A stretch of 25,381 nt of DNA, from the NCBI GenBank assembly GCA_964614095.1, contig CAZTJO010000027.1, forward strand, positions 1 through 25,381. The letters are read 5' to 3'. The notes beneath the pieces are model-generated. The model searched no databases. It was not told the origin of the DNA and was given only the letters and a program-made list of their open reading frames with translations. Within the stretch, counting starts at the first letter, position 1. The number at the start of each line of letters is the position of its first letter. This document shows positions 1 to 7,397 of the stretch, in pieces. This stretch comes from CAZWKX01 sp964614095 (lineage in GTDB: Bacteria; Actinomycetota; Acidimicrobiia; Spongiisociales; UBA11373). The position numbers were made by a program, and so were the translations under genes.

Positions 1-398
1 CGATGTTCGGACATGCCGACTGCATCCAGGGCCGCGGAGACACGCGCCTCCAGATCGTCGCCGGTGATGCCCAGATTGGCCGGGCCAAAGGCGACGTCCT
101 CGCCGACGGTCGGCATGAAGACCTGATCGTCCGGATCCTGGAACACCACCCCGACCCGGCGTCGAATCTCGGGAAAGTTGTTCTTGGCGACGGTGAGGCC
201 GGCGATCGTCACCGAACCTTCGTCGGGCAGGAGGATGCCGTTGAGGTGCAGCACGAGAGTGGTCTTGCCGGCTCCGTTGGGGCCGAGAAGGGCCACCCGC
301 TCGCCCGGGTGCACATGCAGGTCGACGCCGTCGAGTGCCCGGCGCCCATCCGGATACGAGAACACCACGCCGGATGCCTCGACGGTGGGCACGCTCAT
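1..398 (-). CDS. cbiO: Cobalt/nickel ECF transporter ATP-binding subunit (CbiO), partial
   Basis: ATPase subunit of an energy-coupling-factor importer for Co2+ or Ni2+; it would hydrolyse ATP on the cytoplasmic face to drive the CbiQ/CbiM membrane complex. The visible N-terminal 132 codons, starting MSVPTVEASGVVFSYPDG, contain the Walker A motif GPNGAGKTT and the Q-loop segment VVFQDPDDQVF, which is typical of CbiO/EcfA rather than general ABC ATPases. The signature motif, Walker B and C-terminus lie beyond the left edge. The ATG overlaps the stop of cbiQ as ATGA (4 bp), so translation is probably coupled. It is the last visible gene of a cbiMNQO operon read leftward. Whether the metal is Co or Ni cannot be decided from this subunit. 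Confidence 0.93.
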   Translation of the reverse strand, partial: MSVPTVEASGVVFSYPDGRRALDGVDLHVHPGERVALLGPNGAGKTTLVLHLNGILLPDEGSVTIAGLTVAKNNFPEIRRRVGVVFQDPDDQVFMPTVGEDVAFGPANLGITGDDLEARVSAALDAVGMSEH

Positions 399-1159
399 CG
401 CAGCACCCACCCCAGGGTGGCTGCCGCCGCCGCAGCTGCGACGACAGCGGCGGCTCCGACCCACTGGAGGGCCGGGGCGCCACCCTCGGCCATGCGGGGC
501 ATCACTCCTGTGTAGCCGCGTGCCTGCATGGCCAGGTAGACGCGTTCACCCCGCTCGAAGGAGCGGACAAACAGGGTGCCGGCGGCTGCGCCAATGGCGC
601 GGGCCTGGCCAAACCAATGGGGCCGGTAGCTCCGTGACTGCAGCGCCACTCGCATGCGGTTGAACTCGCCAACGACAACGTCGAGGTATCGAATCATGAA
701 TCCCATGATGGAGGTGATCAGCCGGGGGAAGTGGAGCCGGTCGAAGGCCTTGAGTATGTCGGGCACTTGGGTGGTGGCGGCCATCACGATCGATGCGGCG
801 GCTCCGAGCGTGGCCTTGGCAACGATATTCCACGCCGCGGCCAGGCCTTGCTGCGACAGGGCGATTCCCAGGAAATCGATTTGTTCCCCGCCGCCGAGGA
901 AGGGGAGGAACACGGCAAACAGGAGGAAGGGGATCTCGATGACCAGGCGCCGAAGCAGAAACCCGGGAGGGATGCGCCCGATGGCGGCGGCGGTTGTGAC
1001 GATGAGGGCGTGGACTCCAAAGGCCCACATGGCCTCACGAGGTGTGGCCACAACGGCGGCGACAAAAAGCAGGGTTGCGGCCAGCTTTACCTCGGGCCGC
1101 AACCGATGAAGTGGACCGGGGCGATGCTGGTAGAGGGCGTGGACGTGGCTCCCCCTCAA
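395..1159 (-). CDS. cbiQ: Energy-coupling factor transporter transmembrane protein CbiQ (EcfT)
   Basis: Membrane scaffold (T component) that links the ATPase to the metal-binding CbiM. The 254-aa protein has several hydrophobic helices and the two short arginine motifs of the EcfT family that contact the ATPase: one in ALQSRSYRPHW and one in AMQARGYTG. The start is an unusual TTG at 1159, chosen because AGGAGG lies 5 nt upstream (1165-1170, overlapping the cbiN stop) and no ATG or GTG in frame keeps the conserved N-terminus. Its stop overlaps the cbiO start. The family and operon position are clear; the substrate is cobalt or nickel. Confidence 0.92.
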   Translation of the reverse strand: MRGSHVHALYQHRPGPLHRLRPEVKLAATLLFVAAVVATPREAMWAFGVHALIVTTAAAIGRIPPGFLLRRLVIEIPFLLFAVFLPFLGGGEQIDFLGIALSQQGLAAAWNIVAKATLGAAASIVMAATTQVPDILKAFDRLHFPRLITSIMGFMIRYLDVVVGEFNRMRVALQSRSYRPHWFGQARAIGAAAGTLFVRSFERGERVYLAMQARGYTGVMPRMAEGGAPALQWVGAAAVVAAAAAAATLGWVLR

Positions 1160-1168
1160 CGGCGCCTC

Positions 1169-1486
1169 CTATTTGTTTGTTGCGCGGTGCCGGCTCAGGT
1201 GCCGTATTCCGTAGAGAAGCCCGGTGGCGACCACAAGCGTGACGACAACTCCGATGATGCCGGCGATGCCGGTACTGATCCGGTCGTTCTCGATGCCCTC
1301 CACCGTGTAGTCGGCAAGAGGTGAGTCGCCGAGGGGGTGATCTGCCGCGCTGTTGGCAAAACCTTCGTCGATGGAGACCCTCTCCAGGCCGTCGGGCTCA
1401 CCGGAGGCGAATCCGGAGATGACACCGGCAACGATCAGTGTCACCGCCAGGCCGGCCCCAAGGAACCACCAGAGGCGCCTATCCAC
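1169..1486 (-). CDS. cbiN: PDGLE-domain cobalt transport protein (CbiN-like)
   Basis: Small membrane subunit of the Co/Ni uptake system, standing where CbiN or NikN normally sits. The 105-aa protein has an N-terminal transmembrane helix (about residues 5-25), then the diagnostic motif EPDGLERV, an extracytoplasmic loop, and a second helix near residues 70-93. In many genomes the PDGLE domain is fused to the C-terminus of CbiM; here it is a separate gene. The GTG start overlaps the last 8 bp of cbiM, and AAGGAG inside the end of cbiM lies 8 nt before it, so the two are translationally coupled. The symbol is given by position and domain, since PDGLE is an analogue of classical CbiN. Confidence 0.88.
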   Translation of the reverse strand: MDRRLWWFLGAGLAVTLIVAGVISGFASGEPDGLERVSIDEGFANSAADHPLGDSPLADYTVEGIENDRISTGIAGIIGVVVTLVVATGLLYGIRHLSRHRATNK

Positions 1487-2135
1487 GGACGGTCTCCTTC
1501 TGTACGGCGCCGTAGACGAGATCGGGACGGCTGCTCATAACGGCGCCGATTACAAGTGCGGTGATGAGGCCTTCGCCCACTGCGATGAGGGCGTGAACCC
1601 CGACCATGGCCGCGGCAACTGTTGCGATCGAGGCTCCACCGGCGCCACCGATCGTGTACTCCAGCACAAACGCGAGCGAGGCCAGGACCACAGAGATGCC
1701 GGCGGCGATTCCGGCCGCGACCGGAAGCAGGGAGCGCCGAACCACACCCAGCAGAAGGCGGAAGAGCAGGTACCCGCCGAGGGCGCCGATGACGGCCATG
1801 TTGAAGACGTTGAGGCCGAGAGCGGAGAGGCCTCCATCGGCAAAGAAGATGCCTTGCACCAGCAGCACGACGGTGAGGACTAGGGCGCCTACCCAGGGCC
1901 CAACGAGAACGGCGGCCAGCGTTCCGCCGATCAGGTGTCCGCTGGTCCCGGCCGCCACCGGGAAGTTGATCATCTGGGCGGCGAACACAAAGGCGGCGAC
2001 CAGGCCCGCCAGGGGGATCCGGCGATCGTCGAGGAAGTGTGTCGCCCGGCGAATGCTGTACCAGACGCTGCCGGCGGCGGCGGCGCCGAATCCGGCGGAG
2101 GTGGGGAGGTTGATAAACCCGTCGGGAATGTGCAC
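1479..2135 (-). CDS. cbiM: Cobalt/nickel ECF transporter substrate-binding subunit CbiM
   Basis: Integral membrane S component that binds and translocates Co2+ or Ni2+. In the CbiM/NikM family the metal is held by the N-terminal amine and the second residue, His, so the true N-terminus must be M-H-I-P-D-G-F. That sequence begins at a GTG at 2135 with AAGGG 7 nt upstream; an upstream in-frame ATG at 2237 would add 34 unrelated residues and bury the metal site. The 218-aa product also has the conserved TSGHLIGGTLAA segment and about six hydrophobic helices. It is the first gene of the operon, with a strong palindrome immediately upstream (2142-2168) that may control it. Confidence 0.93.
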   Translation of the reverse strand: MHIPDGFINLPTSAGFGAAAAGSVWYSIRRATHFLDDRRIPLAGLVAAFVFAAQMINFPVAAGTSGHLIGGTLAAVLVGPWVGALVLTVVLLVQGIFFADGGLSALGLNVFNMAVIGALGGYLLFRLLLGVVRRSLLPVAAGIAAGISVVLASLAFVLEYTIGGAGGASIATVAAAMVGVHALIAVGEGLITALVIGAVMSSRPDLVYGAVQKETVRG

Positions 2136-2141
2136 TTTGAC

Positions 2142-2168
2142 CCTTATTGCGAAGGCTTCGCAATAAGG
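2142..2168. promoter_or_regulatory. Perfect 13-bp inverted repeat upstream of cbiM (candidate Nur-type operator)
   Basis: The left arm CCTTATTGCGAAG and the right arm CTTCGCAATAAGG are exact reverse complements around a single G. The core reads TTGCGA-N5-TCGCAA, close to the Nur box described for Streptomyces (TTGCAA-N5-TTGCAA form). It ends 7 bp before the cbiM GTG and is the most AT-rich stretch nearby. A possible minus-strand -10 element, TATCCT, overlaps its far end, so a bound protein would block transcription or initiation. The inverted repeat is seen directly; the Nur assignment is inference. Confidence 0.7.
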
Positions 2169-2181
2169 ATAGCAGTCCGTC

Positions 2182-2583
2182 TCATGAGCTTCTTGAGGCC
2201 ACAGCCAGGGCTTCGACCACGATGGTGACGCGCACATCGCCGGGCCGTCGCCAGGGGAATCGATCCTTGCCTAGGTACTTGCCGGCGAGGCGGTCGATCA
2301 CCTGGTCGCCGTCGGAGGTGCGCAGTTCGATAACGCGTCCCTTGATGGAGTAGTTGACGTATTCGTCGGCGGGTGGAGAGATCGAGATGCCGACGCGCGG
2401 GTCACGGCGGAGATTGCACCATTTGACGCGGTCTGCGGCAGTATTGAGGACGATGAGGTCACCGTCTCTCTCGACCCACATGGCGGTGTTCTCCGGATAA
2501 CCGTCGGCACCGACCGTGGCCAGGTGGGCGAAGGAGCGATCGTCGAGGATGTGCTGCAGCTTCTCGGGGAGGGGGACGGCCAT
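2182..2583 (-). CDS. PPOX-class F420/flavin-dependent enzyme
   Basis: A 133-aa split-barrel protein of the pyridoxamine-5'-phosphate-oxidase-like class common in actinobacteria, where many members bind F420 and others bind FMN or haem. Typical elements are the start LPEKLQHILDDRSFAHLATVGADGYPENTAMWVE, followed by GDLIVLNTAADRVKWCNLRRDPRVGISI and the C-terminal IDRLAGKYLGKD. The start at 2583 is chosen because GAGGAGA lies 6 nt upstream; an ATG 10 codons earlier has no such site. The physiological substrate is unknown. It is transcribed away from the acetyltransferase at 2657 and lies upstream of, and on the same strand as, cbiM, but the palindrome between them suggests separate control. Confidence 0.88.
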   Translation of the reverse strand: MAVPLPEKLQHILDDRSFAHLATVGADGYPENTAMWVERDGDLIVLNTAADRVKWCNLRRDPRVGISISPPADEYVNYSIKGRVIELRTSDGDQVIDRLAGKYLGKDRFPWRRPGDVRVTIVVEALAVASRSS

Positions 2584-2656
2584 AGGCTCTCCTCGTTTGA
2601 GTTGGGACTGCATTGTGACAAGCGGTGTGGTGAATCGCAGCAGTAGCCTCTCGGCA

Positions 2657-3148
2657 ATGACGACGATCAGGCCGATGACACCGGCCGATTGGCCGGCGGT
2701 CCGCCGTGTCTATGAGGAGGGCATCGCCACGGGCGATGCGACTTTCAAGGCCGAGGCGCCCGACTGGCGATCGTGGGATGACGATCATCTTCCGGCCTGC
2801 CGGCTGGTGGCAGAGAAGGCGGGCGAGGTGCTGGGCTGGGCTGCGCTCAGCGAGGTCAGTGGGCGCTGCGTTTATGGAGGGGTCGCCGCGGTGAGCGTGT
2901 ATGTGACGGCGGCGGCACGGGGCGCCGGCGTGGGTCGAGCGCTGCTTGAGGCATTAGTTGAGGTTTCGGAAGAGGCGGATCTCTGGACGCTGGAGGCAGG
3001 CATCTTCCCGGAGAACGAAGCGAGCCTTCGGCTCGCTGAGGCCGCCGGCTTCCGCGTGGTGGGCACACGGGAACGATTGGGGCGGCTCGGCGATGATTGG
3101 CGTGACGTCGTGCTCGTCGAACGCCGCAGCAGAATCGCAGGAGTCTGA
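2657..3148 (+). CDS. GNAT N-acetyltransferase, MnaT/phosphinothricin acetyltransferase-like
   Basis: A 163-aa acetyl-CoA-dependent N-acetyltransferase. The N-terminus TIRPMTPADWPAVRRVYEEG, the acetyl-CoA loop around ARGAGVGRALLEALV and the segment GIFPENEASLRLAEAAGFRVVGTRERLG match the Pat/Bar/MnaT subgroup, whose members acetylate phosphinothricin or methionine sulfone/sulfoximine; the actual substrate here is not known. An in-frame ATG upstream at 2516 would overlap the divergent gene, so 2657 is preferred. There is no Shine-Dalgarno; TAGCCT (2644-2649) ends 7 nt before the ATG, which is the leaderless-promoter pattern seen repeatedly in this window. Confidence 0.9.
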   Translation: MTTIRPMTPADWPAVRRVYEEGIATGDATFKAEAPDWRSWDDDHLPACRLVAEKAGEVLGWAALSEVSGRCVYGGVAAVSVYVTAAARGAGVGRALLEALVEVSEEADLWTLEAGIFPENEASLRLAEAAGFRVVGTRERLGRLGDDWRDVVLVERRSRIAGV

Positions 3149-3209
3149 GGCCGGCCGCGGGCGGATCGACGACGACGGCTACGCTCCTCGAGAGGAGCCG
3201 GGGCGACAG

Positions 3210-5252
3210 ATGGAAGAGATCATCTCGGGCGGCGCGGCCGGTGAGAGCGCACAATCCCGGTCGGGGAGGCTTGGAGAACCACTGTGGCCGTTCCCACCGG
3301 AGCCGCTGCTCGAAGGTCACGATCTGCGGGTCGTGCGTCCTCCGATTAGCTACTTCGCCGGCCGCATCAGGAGCGGGCGGCGTTTCAGCTTCGCCAAGAT
3401 CAATCACGGGCACTGGGAGAAGATCTTGGCCCTCCGCGGTGACCCGTCGGTGGCCCGGATGCCGGCGCTGCGGCGGCGAGCGGAGATTTTCCTGGATCAC
3501 GGCCTCGGTGATGATCTCGACCGGCTGTTCGATCACCTTTCCGACCGGGGAGAGGACTTCATGTTCGGGGTGAGCCACCTCTCGTACCGGGGCCAGGGGA
3601 GGATCGATGGGTACAGGATCGATCCGCATGTCGTGGTGCGGCTGATCGCGGAGAGCCTTCCCCCCGGCTATGTGCCGTGCGACGGCACGGTGTGGAAGGA
3701 CACCTCGATCACCGGAGAGATTCTGGAGCTGTATGGGGCCATGCAGGCGCTGCCGGTGCTGGTCATCGGCCCGGCACACCTGGCCGGTCTGGGTGATCGC
3801 CTCGGCTTTGATCGTTTTGCCCATGTGGCCACCCACTTCGATCGGGAGCGGGCCCGCCGCAAACGCACTCTTGGCAGGGCCCTCAAGGCCCTCTTCCGGT
3901 TTGGAGAGGGCCCCTGCATCGTGCTCGTGCAGTGCGGAAGTGTGGCCCCCTTTTTTGTGGAGAGGCTGCATGATCGGTTGCCGTCGGCGTTTGTGCTTGA
4001 TATGGGGCGGTCGCTCGATGTGTGGTTCCCCGAGGTGGTGACCACGCAGCCGTGGTGGAGACGATTCCATCCCGAGCTGCAGCGGAATCTCGGTCTCGAC
4101 TACCGAACGGAGCGGCGCCGCGATATGGAGGACTCGCTGCGGTCCATCGCCCCGATACCGGCAAGCCTCCTGCCGGCTCCGCCCGCGGCGCCCCGCCTTT
4201 GGGTCGCTCCCATGGGTCCCGCCGAAGACAAACCTTGCGACTTTGAGTTCGTGCAAAAGGTGCTGGAGGAGTGGGGTGAGCCCGGATCGTGGGCTGAATC
4301 CGGGCCGGTGACGCGTCAGCTCGAGGCAAACATCGGTGAGTACCTCGAGCTGCCCGGCGACCGGGCCGTAGTGGCCACCGAGGACGGCGTCGAAGCGCTG
4401 CAGGCGCTGGTGGCGATGGAGCATCTGCGTGCAGGGCGTGAGCTGCGTTGGGTTGCCTGTGCGTTTGGCCCCGACACGACCCGGACCGGCCCATTGGCCG
4501 AAGCGCTCCTCATCGATTGCGACGCTCGTGGCATGCTCGATCTGGGAGCTCTTGGGCGTGTCGATCCGGATGTCTACGACGGTGTTGTTGTGGTGGATCT
4601 TTTTGGGCGTGCCGGTGACCTGGGGGAGTTTGAGGAGCTGTGCTCGTTGCGGGATAAGGTCCTCGTGCTCGACGGGACGGCGGCCTTCGACAGTGGTCGA
4701 GCGGGTCGGGGTCGGCCTCCCGAGGCCGTGAGCCTGAGACACGCCGCTCCTTGGGGTGTGGTCGAGGGAGGCTGCGTGATAGTCGAGCAACACGACGAGG
4801 CGACGGTGAGGTCGATCATCGATGGCGGCGCCTCGGTGCCGGGGAACCGGACGCACCGGTTCGTGACGACGATGTCTGATCTCGGCGCGGCGTTTGCGTT
4901 GCAGCGGCTGAGGGATCTTGGTGAGGTGGCACCACGATATGACGGCCAGTATTTGCGGGTGCTTCGTATCGCCCGTCGGCTCGAATTCCGACCGCTGATG
5001 GACCCGCGTTGGGACGCCATTGCAGCAACTCCGGAATGTGTGCCCCTGGTGGCGCCGACGCCGGTCTCTCGGGAGAAGCTTGTTGGACTCAAGATTGTGG
5101 TCGGCCTGCCCTTCGAGGTGAACACCTCCGATACGCCAAGAGCACACGATCTTGCCGAACGTGTCATCACCGTGCCCACTCATCCCGGTATGGAGAACTT
5201 GTCCGACAGAGAGATAGCCGAAGTGCTGAGGGAGCTTGCGGCCACCGACTAG
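3210..5252 (+). CDS. Fusion protein: putative GT-D-fold glycosyltransferase plus degenerate DegT/DnrJ aminotransferase-like domain
   Basis: A 680-aa two-domain protein. Residues about 50-275 resemble the GT-D (DUF1792-like) glycosyltransferase fold: RRFSFAKINHGHWEKI at the usual FGDGE position, a middle VLVIGPAHLAGL strand, and a closing segment IVLVQCGSVAPFFVERL followed by VLDMGRSLDVW. Residues about 330-600 follow the DegT/DnrJ/EryC1/StrS sugar-aminotransferase pattern: GPVTRQLEANIGEYL, then VLDGTAAF carrying the cofactor aspartate (D488), then SLRHAAPWGVVEGGCVIV. In the family the last segment reads S-F-H-A-T-K-P; here the catalytic lysine is Ala513, so PLP chemistry should be lost. The ATG at 3210 is chosen because the longer frame overlaps the GNAT gene; TACGCT at 3180 and purine-rich GAGGAG/GGGG lie upstream. 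Its stop overlaps the convergent gene's stop. The GT-D call is moderate; the pseudo-aminotransferase call is firmer. Confidence 0.6.
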   Translation: MEEIISGGAAGESAQSRSGRLGEPLWPFPPEPLLEGHDLRVVRPPISYFAGRIRSGRRFSFAKINHGHWEKILALRGDPSVARMPALRRRAEIFLDHGLGDDLDRLFDHLSDRGEDFMFGVSHLSYRGQGRIDGYRIDPHVVVRLIAESLPPGYVPCDGTVWKDTSITGEILELYGAMQALPVLVIGPAHLAGLGDRLGFDRFAHVATHFDRERARRKRTLGRALKALFRFGEGPCIVLVQCGSVAPFFVERLHDRLPSAFVLDMGRSLDVWFPEVVTTQPWWRRFHPELQRNLGLDYRTERRRDMEDSLRSIAPIPASLLPAPPAAPRLWVAPMGPAEDKPCDFEFVQKVLEEWGEPGSWAESGPVTRQLEANIGEYLELPGDRAVVATEDGVEALQALVAMEHLRAGRELRWVACAFGPDTTRTGPLAEALLIDCDARGMLDLGALGRVDPDVYDGVVVVDLFGRAGDLGEFEELCSLRDKVLVLDGTAAFDSGRAGRGRPPEAVSLRHAAPWGVVEGGCVIVEQHDEATVRSIIDGGASVPGNRTHRFVTTMSDLGAAFALQRLRDLGEVAPRYDGQYLRVLRIARRLEFRPLMDPRWDAIAATPECVPLVAPTPVSREKLVGLKIVVGLPFEVNTSDTPRAHDLAERVITVPTHPGMENLSDREIAEVLRELAATD

Positions 5253-7282
5253 CCGGAGGTCACGGCGGCGGCAATGAGCTCACGGATGCCCTCCTCGAGT
5301 GAAACTTGCGGGCTCCACCCGAGGAAGCTGCGGGCCCTGCGAACGTCCAGGAGGTAGTCGATCTCCTTCTCGATGGCATCGGGCAAGAAGTGCAACGGCG
5401 GTTCCGGGAGACCTAGTTCGATGGCGGCGCGGCGACAGGACCCGGCCAGCTGGCGGATCGATACCGGCCGGTCGCTGCCCACGTTGAAGATGTGGAAGCA
5501 GGACTGCGGCGGCAGTGGCGCACTGCAAGCCCTCCCTACGGCGCGTGTGGCGTCCTCGATGTGGAGGAAATCCATACGTTGATTGCCGCTGCCGTAGATG
5601 GGGAGAGCCTCCGCGGCTGCCGTGTTGGCGGCAAAACGGTGGGGCAGTTCGTCCCACCGTATCGCTTGGCCGAGTCCGTAGAGACGGGCCAGGCGGAGCA
5701 CCACCACCTGGGGCGGGGCCCGGCGCGCGCGAAGGATCTCCTCGGCCATCCATTTGCTGAGGCCGTAGCGAGTTTCCGGCCGTGGTGGGTCGGCCTCGGC
5801 CCAGGGAGCCGGCTGGGATGTTCCGTAGACCGCCTGTGTGGAGATGAACACGAACCGCTCGACGCCGGTCTCAGCGGCCTGTTCGAGCAGGCGCCGGGTT
5901 CCCTCAACGTTGACGTGTAGATAATCGGTTATGTCGGTGTCCGGGTGCGTGATCCGCAGGGCGGCGCAGTGGATCACGGTGTCAACACCGTCGAGCGGCC
6001 GGGACTCGGTGCCAGTGAGGTCGGCGGAATCCACTTCGAGCCCTTCCGGCCTCCCGAGAACGGAGACGAGTTCGGCGGCCGAGGCCTCGCCGTGCGTGGT
6101 GGCGACGATGGTCCCGACGCCCGGCATGTCGAGGAGGCGGGGGATGAGATTGCTGCCCAAGTAGCCGGCGGCTCCCGTCACCAGAAGGCGTCGCGGATGG
6201 CGGTCGTGCTGCGGGAGGGCGGCGGCGGCCGGCTCCATGAGACGGCGTGTGTGTTCGGTGTCGACGATGGTGGTGGTCACATGGCGGGTGGCGGCGAGCC
6301 GTGGTGGTGGCGCGGGCAGGCAGTTGACGTCGTGTTCGGGCCGGCCGAGAACCAGGCATTCGAGGGCCGCATCGACTTCCCGGTAGCCCAGGAGAGCACG
6401 AGTGCCGGTGATGCCGGTGAAGCGGGCATTGGCTTCGAAGAATGTGGGCCCGTCGGGGGTGTAGCGCCCCTGTAGGTTGATAGGTCCTCTGAGGCCGAGA
6501 GCGGCGAGAGCGGCGATGAGGCCGGAGGCGGCATCGGCGATCTGGGTGCCGTCGATAGGCACGATTTCCAGGGGCACGCCGTGTTTCAGACGGTTGATGC
6601 TCACAAAGCTGCCCAGCACCGCTCCCGACGGTCCCACAAAAAACTGGGCCGAGATCTCCTCCGACTGCACCAGCTCGCCGCTCCCGCCGGGAGATTCGGT
6701 CATGAGGGGCATGTTGTTGGTGGGGGGCAGGTAGTCCTGCACGACGAGATCATCCGACGGCGCCATGTCGAGGAGGACCTTGCGGGTTGCCAGCCGAGCT
6801 CCAGCGGAGGCGGCGCCGCGGCAGGGCTTGATCATCACGGGGAAGGCCAGCTCATCGACGCGGTCCTTGGCCTCGGCGACGCTGTAGGTGGGAACAAAGG
6901 GGAACTGGTTGTTTGCGCAGAGCCGGGATAGGGCGAGCTTGTCGAAACACAGATCGACGGCCGGTGGGCTGCCGACGATGATGGTGCAGCCGATCTCGGC
7001 AAAGGGAGCGGCATTGCGGGAAAGGAGCGGCATTTCGACATCGAGCCCGGGAATGAGGGCATCAACCTGCTCGGCGGCGCAGATCTGGAGGAGTCGTTGC
7101 AGGTAAGGCTCTTGATCGGCGACGGGGGGCACCAGGTACGCCGCGTCGGACCAGTAGAGGCCGGGAGCAAGAGGGCGGGTGTCCATGCCGACGATTCGGG
7201 TCACGAGGCCGCCGGCGCGCAGAGCGGAGAGGACGGCCTGCCCGACACCGCCGCCCACGGCGGTGATGCCGACGGTCAGCAT
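5249..7282 (-). CDS. Fusion protein: ATP-grasp ligase domain plus NAD-dependent epimerase/dehydratase
   Basis: A 677-aa bifunctional cytoplasmic protein. Residues 1-340 form a carbamoyl-phosphate-synthase-like ATP-grasp unit: pre-ATP-grasp Rossmann start MLTVGITAVGGGVGQAV, lysine strand FPVMIKPCRGAASAG (148-162), and Mg-ATP site FFEANARFTG (281-290, with E283 and N285). Residues 365-677 form an extended SDR epimerase: LLVTGAAGYLGSN with the NAD-binding GxxGxxG (370-376), serine strand FISTQAVYG, and catalytic Y506-x3-K510 in YGLSKWMAEE. Both active sites look intact. The start has AAGGA 7 nt upstream and a TAGCGT -10 about 27 nt upstream. The product is unknown; a sugar-nucleotide or envelope-glycan building block joined to a carboxylate or amine is plausible. 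The gene converges with, and overlaps by 4 bp, the glycosyltransferase fusion gene. Confidence 0.85.
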   Translation of the reverse strand: MLTVGITAVGGGVGQAVLSALRAGGLVTRIVGMDTRPLAPGLYWSDAAYLVPPVADQEPYLQRLLQICAAEQVDALIPGLDVEMPLLSRNAAPFAEIGCTIIVGSPPAVDLCFDKLALSRLCANNQFPFVPTYSVAEAKDRVDELAFPVMIKPCRGAASAGARLATRKVLLDMAPSDDLVVQDYLPPTNNMPLMTESPGGSGELVQSEEISAQFFVGPSGAVLGSFVSINRLKHGVPLEIVPIDGTQIADAASGLIAALAALGLRGPINLQGRYTPDGPTFFEANARFTGITGTRALLGYREVDAALECLVLGRPEHDVNCLPAPPPRLAATRHVTTTIVDTEHTRRLMEPAAAALPQHDRHPRRLLVTGAAGYLGSNLIPRLLDMPGVGTIVATTHGEASAAELVSVLGRPEGLEVDSADLTGTESRPLDGVDTVIHCAALRITHPDTDITDYLHVNVEGTRRLLEQAAETGVERFVFISTQAVYGTSQPAPWAEADPPRPETRYGLSKWMAEEILRARRAPPQVVVLRLARLYGLGQAIRWDELPHRFAANTAAAEALPIYGSGNQRMDFLHIEDATRAVGRACSAPLPPQSCFHIFNVGSDRPVSIRQLAGSCRRAAIELGLPEPPLHFLPDAIEKEIDYLLDVRRARSFLGWSPQVSLEEGIRELIAAAVTSG

Positions 7283-7385
7283 GTTTGTTCCTTACTGTCG
7301 CCGGCTTCACGCTAGTGACGGCCTCGCGGCAGCATCTGCACAGTGGTCCGTCTGTTTTCCCAGAGGACTGTTGCCCGGCTCCGAC

Positions 7386-7391
7386 TAGGGT
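7386..7391 (+). promoter_or_regulatory. -10 element of leaderless Rdx selenoprotein gene
   Basis: TAGGGT lies 6 nt before the ATG at 7398 with no Shine-Dalgarno between. This supports 7398 as both transcription and translation start, and so supports reading through the UGA ten codons later rather than starting after it. Confidence 0.55.
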
Positions 7392-7397
7392 GAGTTC

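Noticed and set aside
2136..2181. Cobalamin riboswitch upstream of cbiM
   Set aside because: The gap to the preceding gene is only 46 bp and is mostly occupied by the palindrome; no B12-box is present.
2856..5183. 775-aa open frame on the minus strand
   Set aside because: It mirrors the 3210-5252 gene, has a His/Arg/Pro-rich composition with no recognisable domain, and is an antisense shadow typical of high-GC DNA.
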